From: an uncultured Flavobacteriaceae bacterium
GTDB taxonomy: Bacteria; Bacteroidota; Bacteroidia; Flavobacteriales; Flavobacteriaceae
Direction of reading: 5' to 3'
Assembly (NCBI GenBank): GCA_947493175.1
Contig: CANLQD010000003.1
Span: 62,001-126,000 of the forward strand
Length of the DNA: 64,000 nt
Shown here in pieces: positions 18,457-26,967 of the stretch. The notes beneath the pieces are model-generated. The model saw nothing but the letters and a program-made list of their open reading frames with translations, searched no databases and was not told the DNA's origin. The translations under genes were made by a program, and so were the position numbers. Position 1 is the first letter of the stretch. Every line of letters begins with the position of its first letter.

Positions 18457-19290
18457 TTAAGGAAGCACCATAAAAGGTACGGTAACATGCAATCCTATCT
18501 TCTTGATGATGGGTTCTAAGAATAGACGCTCAAAAAATGTATGCTTATTACGGACCATTACCAAAAGGTTGATTCGTTTTTTCATTTGAAAATTATTGAT
18601 AGCCGAAACTAAGTTTTGTGATGGCATTTCGTGAAACAAATGGGCCCTGGAACCAAGCAACAATGCTAACTGTGCCTTTTTATCCAGTTCACTGGCGGTA
18701 AGGTCATAGCCCGAAGACACGTGCATCACCTCGACACATGAAATATGGTCGTCTGCAATTGCCAACAGTTCCTCGAATCGCTCTTCATCGTATGAAATCT
18801 CGAAATCAGTAGGAAATAAAATTTCCTTTGGGTTTTCATACTCGAAATTAGGCGGAATAACAATCACCGGGCAATTCGTTTTCTTTATGACATGTACGGC
18901 ATGTGTACCCAATAATATTTCCTTGGCACCCGTAGCTCCTTTTGTTCCCATAATGATCATATTCGCTTTTTCAGTGGTCACCAAATGTCTCAGCTCATCT
19001 ACAAGCAAATTAAAAGCCGCATGGGGCACAAAAATGTGGTCGGGATTCTTGAATTCCTCTTGTAGCCGACTCATTAATTCCCCTAACTGTTCCGAGGCCT
19101 GTTCATGATAAACATCCCCTATGGCCAATTGGCCCGGACCTTCGAGCATATATTCGGATTGGTAGATGGCAGGTGTATACGTATGTACCAAATAAAAGGT
19201 ACACTTTACCTTTTTGAATAGCGAAACGGCATATCGGATAGCGTTATATGCATTATTCGAAAAATCGGTGGGAATTAATACTTTCTTCAT
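18457..19290 (-). CDS. Universal stress protein, tandem UspA type
   Basis: This 277-residue Usp begins VLIPTDFSNNAYNAIRYA, nearly the same opening as its downstream neighbour, which supports recent tandem duplication. The ATP motif GTKGATG with LGT follows in the first domain; the second domain is divergent. It is divergent from trxA and shares with it a box at 19358-19369. On its side the -7 element is a perfect TAGTTTTG. Confidence 0.88.
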   Translation of the reverse strand: MKKVLIPTDFSNNAYNAIRYAVSLFKKVKCTFYLVHTYTPAIYQSEYMLEGPGQLAIGDVYHEQASEQLGELMSRLQEEFKNPDHIFVPHAAFNLLVDELRHLVTTEKANMIIMGTKGATGAKEILLGTHAVHVIKKTNCPVIVIPPNFEYENPKEILFPTDFEISYDEERFEELLAIADDHISCVEVMHVSSGYDLTASELDKKAQLALLLGSRAHLFHEMPSQNLVSAINNFQMKKRINLLVMVRNKHTFFERLFLEPIIKKIGLHVTVPFMVLP

Positions 19291-19326
19291 GGTATGTACC
19301 TTTTACAAAAGATGGATGACACGATT

Positions 19327-19399
19327 CAAAACTACATATTGCATGTTCAAAAATCCATGATATTGATCAGTTCAAATATTTGATATTTTTATACCTTGG
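19327..19399. promoter_or_regulatory. Bidirectional FNR-like promoter between Usp and trxA
   Basis: TGATATTGATCA at 19358-19369. Leftward, TAGTTTTG (19327-19334, minus strand) begins after exactly 23 bp and serves the Usp gene. Rightward, TACCTTGG (19392-19399) begins after 22 bp and serves trxA. One box therefore probably serves two divergent genes. Confidence 0.72.
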
Positions 19400-19417
19400 C
19401 CCAAATTACAAGGAACA

Positions 19418-19717
19418 ATGAAACGTAGTTTTGATAACATCATAGATTCGGAAATTCCGGTTTTGGTAGACTTCTTTGCAGATTGGTGCGGACCTTGCAA
19501 AATGCTGGCTCCCATTCTAAAACAGGTGAAAGACGAATTGGGGGAAACCGTAAAAATCATAAAAATCGATGTGGACAAAAATCAATCCATTGCACGGCGA
19601 TATCAAGTGAGAGGAGTACCCACGATGCTGTTGTTCAAGGATGGAAAACAGGTGTGGCGACAATCAGGAGTACTTCAAAAGAATGATATTATCAATATCA
19701 TAACGTCTTTCGACTAA
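19418..19717 (+). CDS. trxA: Thioredoxin
   Basis: This 99-residue protein is a complete thioredoxin with the redox motif WCGPCK near residue 24 and the cis-proline segment RGVPTMLLF. It reduces protein disulfides in the cytoplasm and would be recycled by thioredoxin reductase encoded elsewhere. There is no signal peptide. It is read away from a Usp gene and shares its FNR-like box, so it is probably a condition-specific thioredoxin rather than the housekeeping copy. Confidence 0.93.
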   Translation: MKRSFDNIIDSEIPVLVDFFADWCGPCKMLAPILKQVKDELGETVKIIKIDVDKNQSIARRYQVRGVPTMLLFKDGKQVWRQSGVLQKNDIINIITSFD

Positions 19718-19943
19718 ACCATTGTGTGTTTAAGGCACATAGGTTTAAAAAAAGAATTTCGTTCTTTTTGAACATTGTACAAAAGTAGCAACGGACAGTT
19801 GGCAGTCAACAGTTCTATGCCCACATTATAGCTACAGCCTGTGAGGTATCACTGCCTCTTTGTGAAAATTCGGATAAACTAAAAATCCTGTACTAAAACG
19901 TACATGCCTGCAGCGGTCCTGGTTTCAACTACCGATTGTTACC
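19713..19943 (+). repeat. Dispersed intergenic repeat, family 2, copy 1 (about 230 bp)
   Basis: This non-coding stretch is homologous along its length to 49796-50013. Shared blocks include ACTAAACCA, a hairpin AAAGAA-TTTCG-TTCTTT with flanking GAACATTG, AAAGTAGC, CAGTTGGCAGT, and further matches to the end (TCAACTA, GATTGT). The hairpin could end trxA transcription. The rest of the gap to 20043 shows no gene. Nature unknown: a structured RNA or a mobile-element remnant are both possible. Confidence 0.65.
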
Positions 19944-20042
19944 CGTGGATTGCGCTTTGCTAGTCTCAAGGAGGTTCAAAAACTTTTTTGTCTTCTCGCT
20001 TCGTTCTTACATTTTGGCTTATTGAACTCGTCTTGGGTCCAC

Positions 20043-20882
20043 TTATTCATGCAAGACCAAAAATGGAATTTTCGTATGGTAGCTAATCTCCTCTACGGCA
20101 GGTCTGAATAAAATTCGTTGAAAAAAATTGAGACTTTTGGCCACCATGGCAATCATATCAACATCCCTACTTTCGGTAAAACACTGAACGGCCGCCTCTA
20201 GTTTTGTCCCGGTCAGGGAATGAAACGTATGATCAACGTCTGCCAAATAATCATCTAAAAAATCTTGGTTTTCGAGTTGATCTCCATTTAATTCTTCCCC
20301 TTTTTTAGATATATGCAATACTCGTATGGTCGATTCGTTCATGACCGCCATGGCAATTAAAGTGTCCAATACTTTTACGTCGTACGAAATATGGTAATCC
20401 GTTGGGAAAACTATTTCACGCGGTACTTTGTAAACCGCTTCTTCCGGTACTGCCAGCAACGGGCATTTCACCTTTGTAATCACATCGCCCGTATTACTCC
20501 CCAAAGCCACTTTTTTAAGCCCAGAAGCGCCTTTCGTTCCCATGATGATCATGTGTATCTTACGTTCTTCGGATTCTCTTTTAATGGCTCCCACAAAAAA
20601 ATCGTGCTGTGCCTTTACAAAAAAGTTGTGATCTGTATTAAAGGGAAGCGCCGATATGCGTTCTAAAAGCGCCTGAAGCTTTTCCTCGCTCTCCTGCAAA
20701 AGATACGATTCGTAGATTTTGGCCTTAGAACGTACAGAAGATCCTGCCCCCGAATAAGGAGGTATGGGGTGAATGTGGATCAAGTGAAATTCACATTTCG
20801 AATTTTGATATAATGCCAAGCCATATTGAATGGCGTTCCATGCATTTTCTGAAAAATCTGTGGGTATAAGAATCCGTAACAT
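20043..20882 (-). CDS. Universal stress protein, tandem UspA type
   Basis: This 279-residue Usp begins ILIPTDFSENAWNAIQYGL. The first domain contains GTKGASG followed by LGS; the second domain lacks a clean nucleotide motif. It is monocistronic on the minus strand, with an FNR-like box and a TAATTTTA -7 element upstream. It faces the ABC exporter operon across a 272-bp divergent region holding separate boxes for each side. Confidence 0.88.
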   Translation of the reverse strand: MLRILIPTDFSENAWNAIQYGLALYQNSKCEFHLIHIHPIPPYSGAGSSVRSKAKIYESYLLQESEEKLQALLERISALPFNTDHNFFVKAQHDFFVGAIKRESEERKIHMIIMGTKGASGLKKVALGSNTGDVITKVKCPLLAVPEEAVYKVPREIVFPTDYHISYDVKVLDTLIAMAVMNESTIRVLHISKKGEELNGDQLENQDFLDDYLADVDHTFHSLTGTKLEAAVQCFTESRDVDMIAMVAKSLNFFQRILFRPAVEEISYHTKIPFLVLHE

Positions 20883-20907
20883 ACTGATTATGATAAGGTC
20901 AATGTTA

Positions 20908-20950
20908 TAAAATTAGAAGGTATATATAGGTCGTCCTATGACGAACATCA
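20908..20950 (-). promoter_or_regulatory. FNR-like box plus -7 element for a Usp gene
   Basis: TGACGAACATCA at 20939-20950, then 23 bp on the minus strand, then TAATTTTA (20908-20915). The Usp start at 20882 follows 25 nt later. Confidence 0.75.
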
Positions 20951-21042
20951 TGTCTATTGAAAAATCACAAAACGGTTTTCACGCTCTTTAATACATGTTG
21001 CTATCACACCTTGTTATTCGTCATTATCAAGCTAGGAACAGC

Positions 21043-21085
21043 TGATAAATATCATTTGGCCATGCCTTTCATACCGCTACTTTTG
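21043..21085 (+). promoter_or_regulatory. FNR-like box plus perfect -7 element for the ABC exporter
   Basis: TGATAAATATCA at 21043-21054, a 23-bp spacer, then TACTTTTG (21078-21085). The predicted leader before 21155 is about 65 nt. A second near-match, TGGTTTAAATCA, lies at 21115-21126 inside this leader and could act as an extra or repressing site. Confidence 0.75.
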
Positions 21086-21154
21086 AGGAAGCTCTTATAT
21101 CGAGATAATTGAAATGGTTTAAATCACTTCATTACCTATTCAGAACCGATAACT

Positions 21155-22240
21155 ATGAGATTACAGATTATTTTTCTCTTTCTATCGATTGTTTTTCTTT
21201 CCTGTAATTCAAAAAATGAACCTATAAGTCCGCAAAAAAAAACACTTAGCCTATCGGTATATGCTTCGGCAGTGGTTCAACCCGATAGCCTATACGAGGT
21301 GTACGCTGCGGTCAGTGGTATATTGGAGACGCAGTTCGTTCAAGAAGGCGATTCAGTTTCAAAAGACCAACCGTTATTCCAGATCTTCAACCGAACGCCA
21401 GACCTTAACAAGGAAAATGCGAAACTTAACCTACAAAAAGCAAAAGATGATTATACCGGTAGGGCCGATATTTTAAGTGGACTTGAACGGGAAGTCGAAA
21501 CTGCCTTGCTTCGGTTTAGGAACGACTCGATCAATTATGTGAGGCAAAAACGCTTGTGGGAACAAAAGATTGGTTCACAAGTGCAGTTCGACGAGCGCAA
21601 ATTGGCCTTTGAAACGGCTGCGAATCAATTACAATTGCTTAGAAACAACTACGACCGAACTAAAAACGAACTGTTGAATCGGGTGCAACAGGCCGAAAAC
21701 AATTACCGATCAGCGATGGTGAACACACAAGATTTCAGTATTGACTGCAAAATCAATGGCCGCATATATGCCATTTATAAGAACGAAGGAGAGCTGGTGA
21801 CACCTCAGCAGCCATTAGCCAGTGTTGGATCTTCTAACGTTTTTGTGGTAGAGCTCTTGGTAGATGAAGTAGACATCGTGCTGATTAAAACCAGACAAGA
21901 AGTATTGCTTACCCTCGACGCCTTCGCAAATGAGGTATTCAAATGCCGTATTATCAAAATTTACCCCAAAAAAGATGAACGAACCCAAACGTTCAAAGTA
22001 GAAGCCGAATTCGACCGGCCGCCAAACGTTTTATACCCGGGATTGGCCGGTGAGGCCAATATTCTTATTTCTCAAAAGGAAAACGTACTCACCATTCCCC
22101 TAGCATATTTGCAAGCGGGCGATCAAGTGGTAACGGATGAAGGTGTCAAAACGGTGACCACGGGAATCCAAAATCTTCAGGAGGTAGAAATTCTATCGGG
22201 AATAGACGAACAAACCCTCATTTATAAACCATCGGAATGA
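21155..22240 (+). CDS. Periplasmic adaptor (HlyD/MacA-like membrane fusion) lipoprotein
   Basis: This 361-residue protein has a lipoprotein signal (VFLSCNS, lipidated Cys 17). It has a biotinyl-lipoyl-like half (LYEVYAAVSGILETQF), a coiled-coil hairpin (about 80-190), the second lipoyl half (CKINGRIYAIYKNEGELV) and a beta-barrel tail. It would link an inner-membrane ABC transporter to an outer-membrane channel. The stop overlaps the permease start (ATGA). With the next two genes it forms a MacAB/Lol-like export system without an outer-membrane factor nearby; the substrate is unknown. Confidence 0.85.
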   Translation: MRLQIIFLFLSIVFLSCNSKNEPISPQKKTLSLSVYASAVVQPDSLYEVYAAVSGILETQFVQEGDSVSKDQPLFQIFNRTPDLNKENAKLNLQKAKDDYTGRADILSGLEREVETALLRFRNDSINYVRQKRLWEQKIGSQVQFDERKLAFETAANQLQLLRNNYDRTKNELLNRVQQAENNYRSAMVNTQDFSIDCKINGRIYAIYKNEGELVTPQQPLASVGSSNVFVVELLVDEVDIVLIKTRQEVLLTLDAFANEVFKCRIIKIYPKKDERTQTFKVEAEFDRPPNVLYPGLAGEANILISQKENVLTIPLAYLQAGDQVVTDEGVKTVTTGIQNLQEVEILSGIDEQTLIYKPSE

Positions 22241-23499
22241 TCAACTGGAAAGTGATATTGAGTATCTCAAAAACGCATCTGTTATCCAGAATGAAGCAAA
22301 CAGCCATTGCAGCCCTTGGAGTTACGTTTGGAATAGGCACCTTTATTATACTCGTGAGTTTCATGACCGGTCTTAACGGACTTCTCGACGGTCTTATCCT
22401 GAACCGAACACCCCATGTACATATATATAATGAAATAGAGCCTTCCAAAACACAACCAATAGACCGTTATGGCATACTCAAGGACGGGTTCAAAGTAATA
22501 CGATCGATCAAACCTAAATTTGTGCAGACCAAAATACACAACGCCCTTCCGCTTTTATCAAATCTCAATAAAAATCCCGAAGTAAAAGGAGCTATTCCCC
22601 AACTTCGTGCACAGATTTTCTATATCTCGGGTTCCATAGAACTGGGTGGGAACTTAATTGGTCTTGAAGTACTGGAAGAAGTTCGGCTTTTTAATTTTGG
22701 GGAATATATCGTAAAAGGAAGTTCCGAAGCTCTTGACCAGACCGAAAATGGGATACTTCTAGGAGCTGGGGTAGCAGAAAAGATGTCATTGAATGTCGGC
22801 AATACAGTGCAGATCAGCACCGTGGGCGGGGAGTTCTTTCCCTTGAAAATCGTTGGAATCTATCAGAGTGGACTTGCAGATATCGACAATATTCAGAGTT
22901 TTGCCAGTCTCAAGACCGTACAACGCATCCTAGGACAGCCCAAGAATTATGTTACCGACATCAACGTAAAACTATACGACATAGACCAAGCGGTTCCAAT
23001 GGCCCGTCAAATAGAAAGACAATTTCAATTAACGGCCGTGGATATTAAAACGGCCAACGCACAATTCGAAACAGGCACCGCTATTCGAAACCTTATTACG
23101 TATGCGGTATCGATTACCCTGTTGGTCGTAGCAGGTTTCGGTATCTACAATATTTTGAATATGCTGATTTATGAAAAAATGAACGATATCGCCATTTTAA
23201 AGGCAACCGGGTTTTCAGGTAAAGATGTACAATATATATTTATCAGCCAGGCAGTTCTCATTGGGTTGGTCGGCGGTATCCTAGGGCTTCTAATCGGTTT
23301 CGGGCTCTCTGTCGTCATCGACCACCTCCCTTTCGAAACCGATGCCTTGCCCACAATTAAAACCTATCCGGTCAATTTCAATCCATGGTATTATGTTATC
23401 GGTATCAGCTTTGCGATGGTCTCTACTTTTTTAGCAGGCTACCTACCCGCCCGAAAAGCCCGGAAAATTGACCCTGTAGAAATCATTAGAGGACAATAA
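22237..23499 (+). CDS. ABC transporter permease, MacB/FtsX-like
   Basis: This 420-residue inner-membrane protein has one N-terminal helix (about 20-45), a large periplasmic domain, and three C-terminal helices. They include the FtsX-type sequence LLVVAGFGIYNILNMLIYEK and end with PARKARKIDPVEIIRG, a typical MacB/LolC tail. It couples cytoplasmic ATP hydrolysis to work in the periplasm. It is translationally coupled to the adaptor before it and lies 2 bp from the ATPase after it. Confidence 0.88.
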   Translation: MINWKVILSISKTHLLSRMKQTAIAALGVTFGIGTFIILVSFMTGLNGLLDGLILNRTPHVHIYNEIEPSKTQPIDRYGILKDGFKVIRSIKPKFVQTKIHNALPLLSNLNKNPEVKGAIPQLRAQIFYISGSIELGGNLIGLEVLEEVRLFNFGEYIVKGSSEALDQTENGILLGAGVAEKMSLNVGNTVQISTVGGEFFPLKIVGIYQSGLADIDNIQSFASLKTVQRILGQPKNYVTDINVKLYDIDQAVPMARQIERQFQLTAVDIKTANAQFETGTAIRNLITYAVSITLLVVAGFGIYNILNMLIYEKMNDIAILKATGFSGKDVQYIFISQAVLIGLVGGILGLLIGFGLSVVIDHLPFETDALPTIKTYPVNFNPWYYVIGISFAMVSTFLAGYLPARKARKIDPVEIIRGQ

Positions 23500-23501
23500 C
23501 T

Positions 23502-24185
23502 ATGGGGAATGATACGATTTTAGAGGCGCAACATATCAACAAATATTTCAGGGAACCTGTATTGTTTCATGTATTGAAGGATATTCATTTCAAGATCAAT
23601 AATGGCGAGTTTGTATCCGTCATGGGAAAGTCGGGCTGTGGCAAGTCGACCCTTCTCTACATTTTATCCACCATGGATACCGATTACGAGGGCAATCTAT
23701 TCTTTATGGGCAAAAAAATCACCGGAAAGCCGCACGAAGAGTTGGCCCGAATTCGAAACCAACATATCGGTTTTGTGTTTCAGTTTCATTATCTGTTATC
23801 AGAGTTTACGGTATTGGAAAATGTGATGTTGCCCGCTAAAAAACTAGGTATGAAATCCTTGGATGAAATTAAGCACGACGCTATCGAAAAATTACGCCTG
23901 TTACATATCGAAGATCAGGCACACAAACTAGCCTCCCAAATCTCAGGCGGACAAAAGCAGCGGGTGGCCATAGCCCGGGCACTTATCAATGACCCGGCAA
24001 TTATCATGGGAGATGAACCCACCGGAAATCTAGACAGTCATAATTCAGACAACGTTCTACGGATTTTCAGGGATTTGGTGCTCGAAAAAAAGCTCTCGTT
24101 GTTGGTCGTGACGCATGACCATGATTTTGCCGACCAGACCGACCGAATCATTGAAATGGGCGACGGACGCATCCTGAAAGATTAG
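23502..24185 (+). CDS. ABC transporter ATP-binding protein, MacB/LolD-like
   Basis: This 227-residue ATPase has Walker [10 protein letters not shown] (about 42), a Q-loop, the signature ISGGQKQR, Walker [10 protein letters not shown] and a His switch (VVTHDHD). It powers the permease encoded just upstream and is the last gene of the three-gene export operon. Its closest functional class is the MacB/LolD group, which acts on the periplasm or outer membrane rather than on cytoplasmic import. Confidence 0.92.
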   Translation: MGNDTILEAQHINKYFREPVLFHVLKDIHFKINNGEFVSVMGKSGCGKSTLLYILSTMDTDYEGNLFFMGKKITGKPHEELARIRNQHIGFVFQFHYLLSEFTVLENVMLPAKKLGMKSLDEIKHDAIEKLRLLHIEDQAHKLASQISGGQKQRVAIARALINDPAIIMGDEPTGNLDSHNSDNVLRIFRDLVLEKKLSLLVVTHDHDFADQTDRIIEMGDGRILKD

Positions 24186-24267
24186 CCTTTCATACTTTCC
24201 TTTCCATAGAACCATCTTCCCATAACCTAGAAAACACCGATAGATCTCTCCTAAAATCTGGTCAAAA

Positions 24268-24310
24268 TGATTTAAATCATTTCATTTTCAAGAATCACCC
24301 CATAGCTTTA
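24268..24310 (+). promoter_or_regulatory. FNR-like box (perfect palindrome) plus -7 element
   Basis: TGATTTAAATCA at 24268-24279 is fully self-complementary. After 23 bp comes TAGCTTTA (24303-24310), 24 nt before the start at 24335. Confidence 0.72.
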
Positions 24311-24334
24311 TACAGAACCCAAAACCCCACGAAA

Positions 24335-24604
24335 ATGAAAGCCACAGCAAAAATCGATGACCTTCGAACGCCCCACTGTAAAAACACGATTATTCGGAAC
24401 CTAAGTCGTATTATGGACATACGAATTCTGGATATCGACTTGGAACGGCATAGCCTCTCTTTTGTATACGATAGCATTGCCGCCTTTGAGAAGGCAAAAA
24501 AAGAACTACAACGCATTGGTTATCCTATTTTACAATGCAAGTATGAGACTCCGGACCAAAGGCGAAAAACTTTGCAACACGACGGGCAATTACTAGGTTT
24601 CTAA
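24335..24604 (+). CDS. Small HMA-like (heavy-metal-associated fold) protein lacking CxxC
   Basis: This 89-residue protein follows the beta-alpha-beta-beta-alpha-beta plan of HMA domains (TPHCKNTIIRNLSRI for loop and helix 1, SLSFVYDSIAAFEKAKKELQRIGYPI for the second half). In place of the metal motif CxxC it has a single Cys preceded by His (PHC). It may be a degenerate copper chaperone or a structural domain. It is monocistronic and under an FNR-like promoter. Confidence 0.55.
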   Translation: MKATAKIDDLRTPHCKNTIIRNLSRIMDIRILDIDLERHSLSFVYDSIAAFEKAKKELQRIGYPILQCKYETPDQRRKTLQHDGQLLGF

Positions 24605-24653
24605 AAACGGTCATTCCATACTTCTTCCATCCCTTGGTCATATCCCTAGTGCC

Positions 24654-24696
24654 TGACCCAAGTCATTGTATCCTCTAAATCAGTGTGCTTCCTTTG
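24654..24696 (+). promoter_or_regulatory. FNR-like box plus -7-like element
   Basis: TGACCCAAGTCA at 24654-24665, a 23-bp spacer, then TTCCTTTG (24689-24696), one base from TAnnTTTG. The next gene starts 15 nt later. Confidence 0.65.
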
Positions 24697-24711
24697 TACA
24701 AAGCATGAATT

Positions 24712-25200
24712 ATGTTTTGGATTTTACTCTGCTGCTTTTTGGTATTCCTACTCTTATTGTATATACCCGTTACGCTCGCCATAGATACCGCTTACAATCG
24801 TTACGAGTTACAGGTTCCCGGGTTTGCAAAAGCAAGTTTGGAACCAGATGACGAGAAGCTGTTCAAAGTAAAACTAAACGTGCTATTTTTCACAACCTAC
24901 TTTGACCCATTTAAAAATCGAAGTCTTGCTAAAAAAAAGGGGGGAAGCCCCAAAAAGAGCCCTAAAAAAATGGTATCCTACCAACAAGGCATACGGCTTT
25001 TAAAAACATTTCGTATCAAAAAGTTTTGGTTAGATCTGGATACCGGAAACTATATGGTAAATGCGAAAATGTATCCTGCTTTTGCTTTGTTGGATTATTA
25101 TGGCGTGGCGTGCCATATCAATTTTGAAGGAAGAAATAGGTTGATACTTCGTATGCAGAATAGACCCATACATTTAATTAAATCATTCATTAATTTTTAA
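24712..25200 (+). CDS. Membrane-anchored protein of unknown function (DUF2953-like)
   Basis: This 162-residue protein has one N-terminal transmembrane helix (WILLCCFLVFLLLLYIPV). A lysine-rich linker follows (about 75-90), then a beta-strand C-terminal part (WLDLDTGNYMVNAKMYPAFAL). The arrangement recalls the sporulation-associated DUF2953 proteins that pair with YtfJ/GerW in Firmicutes. The next gene here is indeed GerW/YtfJ-like, 10 bp downstream, which supports the comparison. Function is unknown outside sporulation. Confidence 0.6.
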   Translation: MFWILLCCFLVFLLLLYIPVTLAIDTAYNRYELQVPGFAKASLEPDDEKLFKVKLNVLFFTTYFDPFKNRSLAKKKGGSPKKSPKKMVSYQQGIRLLKTFRIKKFWLDLDTGNYMVNAKMYPAFALLDYYGVACHINFEGRNRLILRMQNRPIHLIKSFINF

Positions 25201-25210
25201 TACGGATATT

Positions 25211-25579
25211 ATGGAATTACATTTTGAGGAATTATTAGGAAAAGTAACAGACTTTATTAAATCGGAGGCAAAGACCGAAACCGTGGTAGGAGAGCAATTT
25301 GACCTCGGGGAATTCAAATGTGTACCGGTCATCAAGGTCGGAATGGGCTTTGGATCAGGAGGTGGTGAAGGTATGGAGCCTAAAAAAGGAAAAGGTCAGG
25401 GTGGTGGTGCCGCAGCCGGAGTCGGTATTGAACCTATTGGTTTTTTAGTCGCTAAAGGAGACGAAATATCATTTTTAGAAGCCGGTAAAACCCATGGTCT
25501 CGCCGCTGCCTTTGAAAAAGTACCCGACCTCATCGAAAAACTTGCCAAAAGCAAGGGAAGAGAAACGGAAATGGCTTAG
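25211..25579 (+). CDS. GerW/YtfJ-family protein
   Basis: This 122-residue protein matches the YtfJ/GerW family. It has an N-terminal helix with LLGKVTDFIKSEAKTETVVGE, a glycine-rich middle (about 54-80) and the segment GIEPIGFLVAKGDEISFL. In Bacillus the relative is linked to spores, but the family is widespread in non-sporulating bacteria, where its role is unknown. It forms a two-gene operon with the DUF2953-like membrane protein under an FNR-like promoter. Confidence 0.85.
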   Translation: MELHFEELLGKVTDFIKSEAKTETVVGEQFDLGEFKCVPVIKVGMGFGSGGGEGMEPKKGKGQGGGAAAGVGIEPIGFLVAKGDEISFLEAGKTHGLAAAFEKVPDLIEKLAKSKGRETEMA

Positions 25580-25602
25580 TGCGATCCATTATCAAAAACT
25601 TA

Positions 25603-25680
25603 GAGCCTGTTTAAATTTGTGATTAGAATTGTTATAGGTCGTTTTTTGCGTCCTTCTTCGTTAAAAATTTAAACAGGTTC
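25603..25680. repeat. Inverted-repeat element of 78 bp (MITE-like or terminator)
   Basis: Arms of 16 bp (25603-25618 GAGCCTGTTTAAATTT and 25665-25680) match at 15 of 16 positions and enclose a 46-bp centre without a gene. The ends resemble insertion-sequence termini in Bacteroidota (GAGCCTGTTTAAA). The element may also serve as a terminator between convergent operons. Confidence 0.5.
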
Positions 25681-25758
25681 CAATGTCAGGCGGGAATGGT
25701 TCATAACCAATGGCTACCTGTCCGGTCTTCTATTCTCAAAAAGAGCTAATCACTCTAT

Positions 25759-26967
25759 TTATAATCTTCGTAATGCGCCTACCGAAGGGTACTCTTTTCT
25801 CCTCGAATGAGTTTCCCTGTTTCTAATGATCAGATGGTCGGCATCTAGCTGTTGGCTTCGATACCCTAACAAATGAAAAAACTGCTTGGCAAAAAACCGT
25901 GCTACCCTTCGATCGACCAATAACGTCTCTCGCTTATCTGGATGTCTGGAAATACCTGGTAGTAAGGGTAACAAACGATCTAACTTCACTTTTCGCAAAA
26001 CAACGGAGAACGCTAAAAAAAAGGGTGGAATCCTTCGAATAATGAAAAATCCGTCATCCCCATGGCATTGGTATAATGGCATAAAGATACGGCCATTATT
26101 CTCGGCAAAAACAGGTTGTTGGTCGCTTGTGGCCAACGGCTGGTTTTTATGTACCCGTTCGAAATTATCAAAACCCGGATTCATCTTAAATACCTCGTTT
26201 TTGGTAATCTTGTGGGTGGCAAAAATTTCATAGGTATCACGCGTATGTGTCGAGGTCGATGCCAACAATCGATAGTATCTGTCAAAACTTACGGAATCCT
26301 TATCCAAGAACCCCGTAAATACCAGGGTTAGGTAAATAAATGCTTCATGGTATTCAATCGAACACAATTCCTCATGTTGTCCACTCTCATATCCAAAGGC
26401 AATATATCCCAATTCGTTGATATAGCTCAGTAGCGGTCCGTCGAGATATTCTTCGATACCCAATATCATCGGAACGGGATACTGCGACACAAATCTACGG
26501 TTTAACAAAGTGTCGTTTACCAAGGCAAAAGGGGTGGTCTTACTGGAGGTCGTATGGAGGTCTACAAAGTAAAAAGGACCTTTGCCAGCATCCAAAATCT
26601 CCCGTAATAGGGTGTAAATTTCGAGCTGCTCCGGAAACTCTTCGCCAATATTAGTTGCCGTCTTCCCCAATAAGTTCGCGAGGCGTTCGGTAGTCCAAAT
26701 CCGGTTTAGATCCTCCGTAAGAAAACGAACCCCTTCATCAAGTGCTTTTATGTTACCCACAATGGCATAGAAGGTACCTTTTACCGATAACGACTCTTCC
26801 CGAAGCGCTTTCAACACCAAATCCAAAGCAAAAACCCCAGAGGGTTCGTTACCATGCATACCAGCAATGAAAATAACCGTAGGACCATTTTCATCACCCT
26901 GCACTTTTCCTAAAACTCGTTGGATCTCAATGGATTTGTTCAGTGCTTTGCTGTATGCCTTGGCCAT
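25759..26967 (-). CDS. AstE/AspA-family zinc carboxypeptidase-like hydrolase
   Basis: This 402-residue protein belongs to the succinylglutamate desuccinylase/aspartoacylase branch of M14 metallopeptidases. Zinc-site motif GMHGNEPSG is near residue 36 and the later histidine motif VDLHTTSSKT near residue 132; a downstream GYESGQHE region could hold the catalytic Glu. These enzymes remove an acyl group from an amino acid. Its start lies inside the end of the GCS2-CBS gene (41-bp overlap), so the two are co-translated. The substrate is probably the product of, or an intermediate with, that partner. Confidence 0.78.
   Translation of the reverse strand: MAKAYSKALNKSIEIQRVLGKVQGDENGPTVIFIAGMHGNEPSGVFALDLVLKALREESLSVKGTFYAIVGNIKALDEGVRFLTEDLNRIWTTERLANLLGKTATNIGEEFPEQLEIYTLLREILDAGKGPFYFVDLHTTSSKTTPFALVNDTLLNRRFVSQYPVPMILGIEEYLDGPLLSYINELGYIAFGYESGQHEELCSIEYHEAFIYLTLVFTGFLDKDSVSFDRYYRLLASTSTHTRDTYEIFATHKITKNEVFKMNPGFDNFERVHKNQPLATSDQQPVFAENNGRIFMPLYQCHGDDGFFIIRRIPPFFLAFSVVLRKVKLDRLLPLLPGISRHPDKRETLLVDRRVARFFAKQFFHLLGYRSQQLDADHLIIRNRETHSRRKEYPSVGALRRL

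Noticed and set aside
21115..21126. TGGTTTAAATCA as the main activating box for the exporter
   Set aside because: It has a mismatch in the key TGA and lies too close to the start codon; the box at 21043 has a perfect -7 element.
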